Below, one piece after another: positions 55,406 through 63,474 of a DNA stretch of 64,000 bases. The notes below the pieces were generated by a model. That model was not told the DNA's origin. It worked only from the letters and a program-made list of their open reading frames with translations, and did not search any database. Made by a program: the position numbers and the translations under genes. Numbering within the stretch: the stretch's first letter is position 1; each line of letters begins with the position of its first letter. Source of the DNA: JALYNX01 sp963780755 (GTDB taxonomy: Bacteria; Actinomycetota; Acidimicrobiia; Spongiisociales; ZC4RG35); contig CAWACX010000001.1 in the NCBI GenBank assembly GCA_963780755.1, positions 992,001-1,056,000 on the forward strand. The letters run 5' to 3'.

Positions 55406-56249
55406 ATGGCCGAAATCCGTCGAATCGAGGTCGATGGGGCGCCTCTCATCGTCCAACTCGATGGCGATCAGTTGGTGAGCGGAGACGGGATGCGCTTCGA
55501 CGTCGATTCCGCCCATCACCTCCCGCCGGTGGAGCCGACCAAGGTGCTGGCCGTGCACCTCAACTACCGGAGCCGGGTGGACGAGTTCATGACCCGGCTC
55601 CCACCGGCGCCCACCTATTTCCAGAAGCCGACCACCGCCCTGAATGCCCATCGCGGCGACGTGGTGAGGCCCCCGAGATGCCGGTTTCTGAACTTCGAGG
55701 GTGAGATCGCGATAGTCATCGGGCAGGAGTGCCGGAACGTGGCGTCGGGAGGATGCCCTCGATTTCGTCGCCGGGTACACCATCGCCAATGACTACGGGC
55801 TCCACGACTTTCGTGACACCGACGCCGGCTCGATGCTGCGGGTCAAGGGCTCCGACACCCTCTGCCCGCTAGGCCCGGGAATGGTCGACGATTGGGACTT
55901 CCACGACAAGACGATCCGAACCGTGGTCAACGGTGAGGTGCGACAGGAAGCCAGCACCGCCGAGATGGAGTGGGACATGGCCTACCTGGTCGCCGACCTG
56001 GCGCGGACCATCACCCTGCTCCCCGGGGACGTGATCCTGAGTGGGACGCCTGCGGGGTCGCGGCCGGTCGTGCCCGGCGACGTGGTCACCGTCGAGGTCG
56101 AGGGAATTGGGGCGCTCACCAACACCATCGTGGAGGGCAGCATCCCGATCAGCGGCGACGTGGGGGCGCAGCCAAGCGACTCCGAAGAGGTGCTGTCCAC
56201 CGCACTCGGAGGCGACTGGGAATTCCGGGGAATTCGGCCTCCGAGATGA
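55406..56249 (+). CDS. FAH-family enzyme, HpaG-like, one frameshift
   Basis: A repaired protein of about 281 residues. The first part has KVLAVHLNYRSRVDEF, YFQKPTTALNAHRGDVV and FEGEIAIVIGQECRNV (metal Glu). A shift near 55744 gives EDALDFVAGYTIANDYGLHDF. Then come MLRVKGSDTLCPLGPGMV, MAYLVADLARTITLLPGDVILSGTP and VVPGDVVTVEVEGIG. This is the fumarylacetoacetase fold of 5-oxopent-3-ene-tricarboxylate decarboxylase / 2-hydroxyhepta-diene-dioate isomerase, the step after HpaE/HpaF in homoprotocatechuate breakdown. Other FAH hydrolases remain possible. Its stop overlaps the DUF1697 ATG. Confidence 0.85.
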
Positions 56250-56776
56250 GCCGGGTCGCTGCGCTGCTGCGCGGGGTCAATGTGGGAGGACGAGTCCGGG
56301 TCCCGATGGGTGACCTCCGTGTCGCGCTCACCGGTGCGGGGCTCGTGGACGTGCAAACGCTCCTCCAGAGCGGGAACGTGGTGTTCGAGGCCGGGACCGG
56401 GGACGATGCCCGCCTCGTCCGGCGAGTCATCTCCAAGGAGTTCGGTGTCGACGTCACCGTGATCATGAGAACAGCGGGCCAACTCCGATCGATCGCGTCC
56501 AAGCACCCCATGGCCACCCCGGACGCCAACGGGTCGCTGCTCCATGTCGCGTTCCTCGAGTCGAAGCCATCAAGTTCAGCCGTGGCGCGGCTCGAACCGG
56601 AGCGCTTCGAGCCCGACCGGTTCACCGTTGCCGGGCAGGAGGTCTACGTCAGCTACCCCAACGGGCAGGGCCGTTCCAAGCTCACCCTCGACTACTTCGA
56701 GAGGGCGCTGGGGATCAAGGGGACGATGCGCAACCTGAACACGGTCAACAAGCTCGTCGAACTGACCAGGCGTTGA
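56246..56776 (+). CDS. DUF1697 protein
   Basis: A 176-residue protein with the standard DUF1697 opening (VAALLRGVNVGG, RVPMGDLRVALTGAGL, VQTLLQSGNVVFEA) and closing (SKLTLDYFERALGIKGTMRNLNTVNKLVEL). The fold is a pair of ferredoxin-like domains of unknown function, widespread in bacteria. It overlaps the FAH gene by 4 bp, so the two are probably translated together, but the family is found next to many unrelated genes. Confidence 0.92.
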   Translation: MSRVAALLRGVNVGGRVRVPMGDLRVALTGAGLVDVQTLLQSGNVVFEAGTGDDARLVRRVISKEFGVDVTVIMRTAGQLRSIASKHPMATPDANGSLLHVAFLESKPSSSAVARLEPERFEPDRFTVAGQEVYVSYPNGQGRSKLTLDYFERALGIKGTMRNLNTVNKLVELTRR

Positions 56777-56783
56777 CCGCGGT

Positions 56784-57215
56784 TCAGGCCAGGGTCGCCT
56801 CGATCGTGATGTTCACGTTGCCCTTCAAGGCGTTGGAGACCGGGCATCCGTCCTTGGCAGCGGCGGCCGCTTCCTGGAACTCGTCGGCGCCGATGCCAGG
56901 CACGGTCCCGGTCACGCTGAGGGCCATGGTGGTCAACCGCCAGCCGGCTTCGACCTTCTCGAATGTGGCCACTGCGCTGGTGTCCAGATGGTCGGGCACA
57001 AAGCCACGGCCGGAGAGGCCGTTGGCGAACGCCATCGAATAGCAGGCGGCATGGGCGGCAGCTATGAGCTCCTCCGGACTGGTCTTGCCCTCCGCCGCCT
57101 CGGTGCGGCTCGGCCAGCTCACCGGGAGGGGCGGGGCGACGCCGGTGCCCAGTGTCGTGGTCCCACCACCAGTGAGAAGGTCCCCTTCCCAGGTGGCCGT
57201 TGCGCGACTCTGCAT
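56784..57215 (-). CDS. OsmC-family peroxide-handling protein
   Basis: A 143-residue OsmC/Ohr-fold thiol peroxidase. The two redox cysteines lie in AAHAACYSMAFANGL (about residue 58) and KDGCPVSNALKGNV (about 124), with the conserved Glu/Arg neighbourhood SPEELIAAA. It is the OsmC rather than the Ohr subgroup by the MALSVTGTVPG stretch. It reduces organic hydroperoxides, with dihydrolipoyl or mycothiol partners. Divergent from the Cys-rich microORF across a palindromic operator. Confidence 0.93.
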   Translation of the reverse strand: MQSRATATWEGDLLTGGGTTTLGTGVAPPLPVSWPSRTEAAEGKTSPEELIAAAHAACYSMAFANGLSGRGFVPDHLDTSAVATFEKVEAGWRLTTMALSVTGTVPGIGADEFQEAAAAAKDGCPVSNALKGNVNITIEATLA

Positions 57216-57262
57216 CAGTTCTCCTGTCTATCGACTTGGGGGCAAGCCTAGGGATTGCTTTA

Positions 57263-57314
57263 TTGACACACCTCGATATATCGACGATGATCAATATATC
57301 GACGATCATCGATA
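57263..57314. promoter_or_regulatory. Palindromic operator/promoter between osmC-like gene and microORF
   Basis: TTGACA (57263-57268) and a -10-like GATGAT 17 bases later fit a plus-strand promoter. Over it lie a perfect 12-bp palindrome TCGATATATCGA (57273-57284), an inverted pair CGATGATC / GATCATCG (57285-57292 and 57304-57311), TATCGA / TCGATA (57297-57302 and 57309-57314), and an 18-bp-spaced direct repeat of ATATATCGACGAT (57276, 57294). The layout suits a dimeric repressor with two adjacent sites. The ATATCGA-type half-sites are reminiscent of ArsR/SmtB operators, which is inference. Confidence 0.6.
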
Positions 57315-57329
57315 GGAAGGAGCCTCGAG

Positions 57330-57383
57330 ATGATCACTGTCGAAGCATCCGGATGTTGTGGCGGTGGAGGCTGCTGCTGCTGA
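57330..57383 (+). CDS. 17-residue cysteine-rich microORF
   Basis: The ATG at 57330 follows a strong ribosome site (GGAAGGAG, 57315-57322) and encodes MITVEASGCCGGGGCCC before TGA. Five of 17 residues are Cys, three consecutive at the end. It is directly downstream of a good promoter and a dense operator, and no other plus-strand gene follows before the convergent nuclease gene. It may be a metal- or thiol-binding micropeptide, or a cysteine-responsive leader whose downstream gene is missing. The coding call rests on the ribosome site and regulation, not homology. Confidence 0.5.
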   Translation: MITVEASGCCGGGGCCC

Positions 57384-57409
57384 CGGAGTGAGGCCGGCCG
57401 GGGCCCTTC

Positions 57410-58186
57410 TCAGTCGAGGAGCGCCTCGGCCGCCTTTCCCTCTACGCAATCCTGGAGGAGCGGGCAGTAGCGGCACCAGGGGCCACCGTGCCTCGCCGGC
57501 TCGGTGCCTGAAGACCAGGCACGGCGGAGGTCGTCGACCATGGTCCCGACTTCTGCGGCAACCCGGTTCACGTCCGAAGTGGTGGGGACCGTCCGATAGC
57601 GCTCCCCGGTTCGGACAGAAACCGCCTCGACATAGGCCGGGACCTCGTCCTTCTCCAGGGCCCAGAGCAGGGCATAGAAGAAGAGCTGGTCCTCAGGGTC
57701 ACCCAGGTCCCCGGTCTTCCAATCGACCAGGCGATGACCGCCCAACTCCTCCCGATAGACCGCGTCCACGGAGCCGACCAGCTCCACCCCGGCCACGGGC
57801 TCCTTCTTGATCGAGACCTCCGATCCTTCGAAACCCTCACTGGGTAGGCGGGTAAATCGCTCATAGAGCCCACGGACCTCCTCGATCACCGAGGCCAGGA
57901 TCGACGGCTTGATCTCGAGCGGGCCCAGTTTGTGGTTGAGCGCCGAGCCACCGATCTCCTCACGGCAGGCCTGAACGAAGTCATCCGAGGCAATCGGGCC
58001 GGCCGTGAGATGACGACTGAACATGCGGTGGGCGAGGCTTCCCAGGAACGAGGCGCGTGAATCAGGCCCGAAAACTCCCTGAAGCCGCGCGTTCGCCTGG
58101 CCGGGGCATTTCTTGTAGGTGACGTAGGTCGTCGCCGAAACCCGGATGTCGTCTCCATCGACCACCGCAGGGAAGGCGACCAACAC
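57410..58186 (-). CDS. Cas4/AddB-like PD-(D/E)XK nuclease with Fe-S cluster motif
   Basis: A RecB-family nuclease of about 258 residues. IRVSATTYVTYKKCPGQ supplies the first Fe-S cysteine and LGSLAHRMFSRHL the motif His. VELVGSVDAVYRE (catalytic Asp) and HRLVDWKTGDLGDPEDQLFFYAL (D-x-K core and the motif-QxxxY) form the active site. GGPWCRYCPLLQDC holds the other three cysteines. Such proteins act in DNA repair, and in some genomes as CRISPR Cas4; no cas genes or array are here. GTG 58186 is the probable start, since the longer frame overlaps the divergent vanW-like gene. Confidence 0.85.
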   Translation of the reverse strand: MLVAFPAVVDGDDIRVSATTYVTYKKCPGQANARLQGVFGPDSRASFLGSLAHRMFSRHLTAGPIASDDFVQACREEIGGSALNHKLGPLEIKPSILASVIEEVRGLYERFTRLPSEGFEGSEVSIKKEPVAGVELVGSVDAVYREELGGHRLVDWKTGDLGDPEDQLFFYALLWALEKDEVPAYVEAVSVRTGERYRTVPTTSDVNRVAAEVGTMVDDLRRAWSSGTEPARHGGPWCRYCPLLQDCVEGKAAEALLD

Positions 58187-58288
58187 CCGAAAAGCGTAGA
58201 CCGCGCCGGGGTCCCGACTGCAAGTAGGGCTCAGGCGAGGGTTACCATCGCCGCGCCATCCACTAGGTCGTTTGGGGCGGCCTTCTGA

Positions 58289-60223
58289 ATGAACAAACAC
58301 CCCTCCCTGCCCGACAACCCATGGGTTACGGCCGCACTAGGCCTCGCCGCCGTTCTCGTCTTGTTGCTTGGTCTCTACGGGCTCACCAGGGCCACGTCCA
58401 GAGGCGAGGTGATGGGTCGCGTCGAAGTGTCGGACACACCCATCGGAGGGCTCGACACCGAGCAGGCCCTGACCGCGATGGTGGCCGTCGAAGACGAATA
58501 CGTCAGCCGGCCGGCGATCTTCACCCTCGATGCCAAGGTGGTCAGCCTGGTCCCTCCCGAGGCGGGGCTGGACATCGACGAGGAGTCGATCGTCGACGAG
58601 GCGATGTCGGTGGGCAGGGAGGGCAGCCCGCTCGACCAGTTCGCTTGGTGGCTGGGCCACATTTTCGCAACGGTCGACGTCCCGGTGAGTGGATCGATCG
58701 ACGAGGCGTCGGTGAACGCGATCTTTGACACGTGGGATGCCGAGGTGATCGCCCGCCCCGCCAACCAGGGCGGGATCCAGCTCGTCGAGGGGACCCTCGA
58801 GGCGGTGTACCCCCAGATCGGGAGCGGCGTCGACCGACCGGCAGGCACCGCGATAGTCGAATCCTCCCTGCTCGCCACCGAGGCGCAGAACCTGACGATC
58901 CCGGTCGTCACCATTGAGCCCAGCCTCACCGATGCCGACGTCGACGCGGCACTGGCAGAGGCCGAGATGATGCTCTCGGACTCGATCGAGCTCACCCATG
59001 ACGGCACCGAGGTGGTGTTCAGCACTTCTGAGTTGGAAGAGGCGTTTCGCTCGGAGACCATCGAGCAGAGCCCGACCCAGATCGTCAACAGCTTCGATCC
59101 GGAAGTGATCGATGGCTTCCTGGAGCCGGTACGCGAGGAGTTCGAGGACGAGCCGGTCAATGCCGAGTTCGAGATCTCGGGGGATGCGATCTCGATAATC
59201 CCCGGCGAGAAGGGCACCGAGATCGACGCCACCGAGACGGCCGATCGGCTCGAAGTTGCCGGGCTGACCGAGGAGAGATCGGGAGAGCTGCCATTGGTCG
59301 AGGGAGCCGACCCCGAAGTCACCACCGAGTATCTCGAGGGCCTGGGCATCGAGCACCTGGTGTCCCAATTCACCACCTATCACGACTGCTGCCAGCCTCG
59401 GGTCACCAACATCCAGACCATGGCCGCCACCGTCGACGGCACCATCGTCGTCCCCGGCGAGACCTTCAGCCTCAACGACACCGTGGGGCAGCGCACCGAA
59501 GAAGGCGGATATCTCGAGGCTCCCGGGATCTTCGAGGGCGTGCTCCAGGAGTCGATCGGAGGCGGGGTGAGCCAGTTCACCACCACCCTGTACAACGCCG
59601 TGTTCTGGGGCGGCTACCAGGACGTCGAGCACAAGCCCCACTCCTATTACTTCGACCGCTACCCCGAAGGCATCGAGGCCACCTTGAGTTGGACCACCCC
59701 CGACCTCAAGTTCAAGAACAACCGGGAACATGCGGTCCTGATCGACACCCGATGGACCGACACTTCGATCACAGTCCGCATCTTCGGGCGCAACGACGGC
59801 CGGACCCTCAAAGGCGAGCAGAGTGGGGGGGTGACCAAGATCTGGACAGATGGCGAGGGCGGGCCCGACGCCCTGCTCGTCAGCGGCGAAGTCTCCGAGC
59901 GCTATGCCCTGACCGAGCCCTCCGAGCCGAGGTACGTCGGCAATCCTGAACTGGGCATCAACGAGGAAGACCAGATCCAGAGCGAGGAAGGCGGGTGGAG
60001 CGTCACCGTCACTCGGGAGATCAGGCGTGGTGACGAGATGGTCGAGACCCAGGAGTGGGTCGTGCGCTACGCGCCCCGATTCGCGGTGTACGAGGTGCAC
60101 CCGTGCAAGGTGCCCGACGGAGGAGTCGCCTGCCCCACGACGACGACAACGACCACCACCACGACGACGATTCCCACCACTACGACCACTGCGCCGGCCA
60201 CGACGTCGACCCCACCACCCTGA
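58289..60223 (+). CDS. VanW-family cell-wall protein with Thr-rich C-terminus
   Basis: A 644-residue exported protein. One N-terminal membrane helix (AALGLAAVLVLLLGLYGL) anchors it. About 330 residues of paired peptidoglycan-binding-like (YoaR/PG_binding_4) repeats follow, for example SDTPIGGLDTEQALTAM and ISGDAISIIPGEKGTEID. The VanW domain then runs TTYHDCCQPRVTNIQTMAA, VPGETFSLNDTVGQRT, GGGVSQFTTTLYNAVFWGG. A G5-like segment and a tail of Thr runs end it. VanW proteins are found in glycopeptide-resistance loci but also widely elsewhere; this one is likely a housekeeping wall protein. Confidence 0.92.
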   Translation: MNKHPSLPDNPWVTAALGLAAVLVLLLGLYGLTRATSRGEVMGRVEVSDTPIGGLDTEQALTAMVAVEDEYVSRPAIFTLDAKVVSLVPPEAGLDIDEESIVDEAMSVGREGSPLDQFAWWLGHIFATVDVPVSGSIDEASVNAIFDTWDAEVIARPANQGGIQLVEGTLEAVYPQIGSGVDRPAGTAIVESSLLATEAQNLTIPVVTIEPSLTDADVDAALAEAEMMLSDSIELTHDGTEVVFSTSELEEAFRSETIEQSPTQIVNSFDPEVIDGFLEPVREEFEDEPVNAEFEISGDAISIIPGEKGTEIDATETADRLEVAGLTEERSGELPLVEGADPEVTTEYLEGLGIEHLVSQFTTYHDCCQPRVTNIQTMAATVDGTIVVPGETFSLNDTVGQRTEEGGYLEAPGIFEGVLQESIGGGVSQFTTTLYNAVFWGGYQDVEHKPHSYYFDRYPEGIEATLSWTTPDLKFKNNREHAVLIDTRWTDTSITVRIFGRNDGRTLKGEQSGGVTKIWTDGEGGPDALLVSGEVSERYALTEPSEPRYVGNPELGINEEDQIQSEEGGWSVTVTREIRRGDEMVETQEWVVRYAPRFAVYEVHPCKVPDGGVACPTTTTTTTTTTTIPTTTTTAPATTSTPPP

Positions 60224-60230
60224 ACGGGGC

Positions 60231-60533
60231 CTACTCCTCCTCGGACTCGTCGTAGTGACGGAGGAAGGCGGAGATCACATCCAAGCTCTCGCCTCGAGCT
60301 TCGCTGTCCCAGGGCCGAGACCGCCTGATGGTGACCGTGTTCTGGAGCACGTAGAGGTGGTCGATCCCGATGTCGAGGTCGAAAAGGCCCTCCGCCAGGA
60401 ATCCCGGCACCGCGGTGCCCGGCGAATCGGGGGTCATCGACTGCCCGTCCTGGCCGGTGAAGCTGCGGTCGGTGGTCACGAGGAGCACGTCCCCCACCGC
60501 CACGTGGTCACGGATGATCACGGTCTGGCCCAT
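60231..60533 (-). CDS. Small hypothetical protein coupled to pyruvate kinase
   Basis: A 100-residue soluble protein (IIRDHVAVGDVLLVTTDRSFTGQDG, PGTAVPGFLAEGLFDLDIGIDHLYVLQNTVTI, ISAFLRHYDESEEE). The pattern suggests a small β-barrel followed by a C-terminal helix; I do not recognise it. Its ATG overlaps the last base of the pyruvate kinase stop, so it is translationally coupled, and it may be a lineage-specific partner or simply a neighbour. Confidence 0.7.
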   Translation of the reverse strand: MGQTVIIRDHVAVGDVLLVTTDRSFTGQDGQSMTPDSPGTAVPGFLAEGLFDLDIGIDHLYVLQNTVTIRRSRPWDSEARGESLDVISAFLRHYDESEEE

Positions 60534-61986
60534 CAGGTCTCGAGCCTGATCAAGGACCCGAAGCCGCCGGGGACCTCGCCGATGACCTGCACTTTGAGGA
60601 GATTGGTCGACGCCTGGACGTTGGGCGGGACCCCGGCAACCATGACCACGGTATCGCCTTCCCTTGCCATCCCCTCCCTCTCCAAGATCTCCGACGCTGC
60701 CGCCATCTCGTCATCGGTGTACTCCCGCCTCTCGAACTCGTGAGGCGAGACCCCCCAGAACAACGCCATCCGACTCAGGGTCGATTCATTTGGGCTGAAA
60801 GCGACGATCCGGCCTTCGGGCCGGTACTTGGAGATCAGCCGGGCGGTGTTGCCGGACTCGGTGAAGGCGACTATTGCCTTGGCCCCGAGGTTGATTGCCA
60901 CTTCGGTGGCGGCCTGGGCGACCGCTGAGGCCACCGTGTTGCCATTCCCGACGAATGGGACAGGGTGGTCCCCGCGATTGGACAACGTGTCCTCCTCGAC
61001 CACCCGACAGATCTCGGCCATGGCGGCGACCGTTTGGGCCGGGTAGTCGCCGACGGCGGTCTCACCGGACAACATCACAGCATCGGTGCCGCCGATGACC
61101 GCAGTCGCCACGTCGGTGACCTCGGCACGGGTCGGCCTCGGATTCTTGGTCATCGACTCCAACATCTCCGTAGCGGTGATCGAGATCCGGCCCGGCGGCG
61201 TTGGTCCGTCTTCAGGATCTCGGACTGAATGAGAGGGATCCGCTCCAGTGGAAGCTGCACACCGAGATCCCCTCTGGCCACCATCACCCCGAAGGACGGC
61301 TCCAGAATGTCATCGAGGTTCTCATATGCCTGCGCCAGCTCGATCTTGGAGATCACCGGGGTGTCACCGGCCAGCTCCGCGACCCTGCGCACGTCGTCGC
61401 CGGATCGGACGAAGGAGGCAGCGACGTAATCGACACCGATCTTCCGGCCGAATGCGAGATCGACCTCATCCTTGGCAGTGACGCTTTCGGTGGACAGCCT
61501 GCTGTCGGGGCAAGCCACCCCTTTGTGGTCCGAAAGGTCTCCACCGACCTTGACCTCGGCCATCAGACCGGTGTCCGACATCCCGATCACCTCGAGCCGG
61601 ATGAGGCCATCCGCGAGCAGCACGCGGTCGCCGGGGCGAACGTCGTCGAGAAGCTGCTCGTATCCGATCGGGATGACGTCTCGGTCTCCCATGCCTCCAT
61701 CGGGGACCAGCCTGACCTCTTCCCCCTTTTTGAGCCGAATCGACCCCGAAGGGAACTCGCCGACCCGCAGCTTCGGGCCTTGGATGTCCTGCAACACGGC
61801 GACCGAGCGGCCGGCTTCGACGGCCGCGGCCCGCACCCATCCCAGCATTGCGGCATGCAGCTCGTGCTCGCCATGGGAGAAGTTGAGCCGGGCCACATCC
61901 ATCCCGGCTTCGACCAGCGCGGCGATCGACGCCTCGTCGGCGACCGCAGGGCCCAAAGTCGCGATGATCTTGGTGTGCCGGAGCAT
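60533..61986 (-). CDS. pyk: Pyruvate kinase, two frameshifts
   Basis: Transfers phosphate from phosphoenolpyruvate to ADP in glycolysis. The first part has TKIIATLGPAVADEASI, MDVARLNFSHGEHE, LQDIQGPKLRVG, the catalytic VISKIELAQAYENLDDI and VMVARGDLGVQLPLERI. Shifts near 61185 and 61165 give ISITATEMLESM, then PTRAEVTDVATAVIGGTDAVMLSGETAVGDYP, and the C-terminal allosteric domain. The repaired length of about 483 residues is normal. The gene ends at the start of the small protein at 60533. Confidence 0.95.
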
Positions 61987-62024
61987 CGGGCCAGACGGTA
62001 ACCGACGACGAGCGCCCGGTTAGT

Positions 62025-63474
62025 TCAGTCGGCGAGGCGGGAGCGAAGCAGTTCGTCGACGACCCGAGGATCGGCACGGCCGTGAGTCGCCTTCATGACC
62101 TGTCCCACCAGGTAGCCGAGGACCTTCTCCTCACCACCCCGGAAACCGTCCACTGCCTTGGGATTGGCAGCGAGGACCTCGTCCACCGCTGTCTCGATGG
62201 TGGACGAGTCGGTGATTTGGATGAGATTGCGAGCGTCGGCCACCGCGGCCGGCGGCCCTTCGCCGGCCAGCACCCCCTCCAACACTTCCTTGGCGGCCGA
62301 CTTCGAGAGGCGCCCTGCTTCTACGAGGGCGACCAATTCGGCAAGGGAGGTGCCGTCGATCGGGACGCCAGAGGGCTCACCATCCTGGCGGCGCACCCAG
62401 GCCGTCACCTCCCCAGTCACCCAGTTCGCCGACGCCCCGGGGTCGGCTCCCTCGGCAACGGCTGACTCGTGAAGCTCACGGAGTTGCAACGGGGAGGCGG
62501 ATAGGACCGCAGCCATGGACTCATTGAGGCCCTGCGCCCGATATCTCTCCCGGCGCCTGGCCGGCAGCTCGGGCAGCGAGGCTCGGACCCTGGACACCCA
62601 GGCCTCGTCGAGGACCATGGGCACCAGATCGGGCTCGACGAAGTAGCGGTAGTCGGAGGAGCCTTCCTTGGTGCGCATTGGATGCGTCACGCCGGCCTCT
62701 TCATCCCAATGCCTCGTCTCCTGAATGACTGCGGCCGCCGGAGTCGACCAGTGTGATCTGTCGCCCGATCTCGTAGTCGACGGCTCGCTCCAGAGACCGA
62801 AAGGAGTTCATGTTCTTGATCTCGACCTTGGTCCCCAGCTCGGTGCTCCCCTCGGGGCGAATCGAGACATTGGCATCGAAGCGCACCGAGCCCTCCTCGA
62901 GCCTGGCGTCGGAGACGCCGAGCTCGGCAACGAGGGCCCGCAGCTCCTGGGCGTAGACCCGGGCCTCGACCGCACTCCGCAGGTCGGGACGAGACACGAC
63001 CTCGACCAAAGGGACTCCGGAGCGGTTGAAGTCGAGAAGTGTCGACTCCGCGGCATGGATCCTCCCTCCGACACCGACATGGGTCGACTTCCCGGTGTCC
63101 TCCTCCATGTGGGCCCGTTCGATCCCGATGCGGCGGGCCTCGCCCTCGACGACGATGTCGAGGTGGCCGTCATGGCTGACCGGGATGTCGAACTGGGAGA
63201 TCTGGTAGTTCTTGGGGAGGTCCGGATAGAAGTAGTTCTTGCGGTGGAACACCGAGCGCTCTGATATCTCGCAATCCAGCGCGAGCCCGATCGCCATGAT
63301 CGACTCGATGGCTGCCCGGTTGGTGACGGGCAGGGCCCCGGGCAGCCCGAGACAGGTCGGGCAGACGTTGGTGTTGGGCTCCGCCCCGAAGCTGACCGCA
63401 CATCCGCAGAACATCTTCGACTCGGTCCGCAGCTCGACGTGGACCTCGATCCCGATGACCGCCTCCCAGGTCAC
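62025..63474 (-). CDS. gatB: Asp-tRNA(Asn)/Glu-tRNA(Gln) amidotransferase subunit B, one frameshift
   Basis: The part of the GatCAB complex that binds tRNA and activates the mischarged residue. IGIEVHVELRTESKMFCGC and CPTCLGLPGALPVTN give the zinc cysteines. KNYFYPDLPKNYQISQFD, EEDTGKSTH and FDANVSIRPEG follow. A shift near 62733 restores VIQETRHWDEEAG, then TKEGSSDYRYFVEPDL and the helical YqeY-like tail (LVALVEAGRLSKSAAKEVLE). The repaired length of about 483 residues is standard. The ATG overlaps the gatA stop by 4 bp. Confidence 0.96.

Noticed and set aside
46817..56249. Catabolic region considered as a genomic island or integrative element
   Set aside because: No integrase, transposase, tRNA edge or flanking repeats were seen; only the HNH gene and its neighbour look possibly inserted.
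58337..60100. Minus-strand frame of 587 codons opposite the VanW gene
   Set aside because: Antisense to an intact VanW domain protein; rich in His/Leu/Gly/Asp without motifs.
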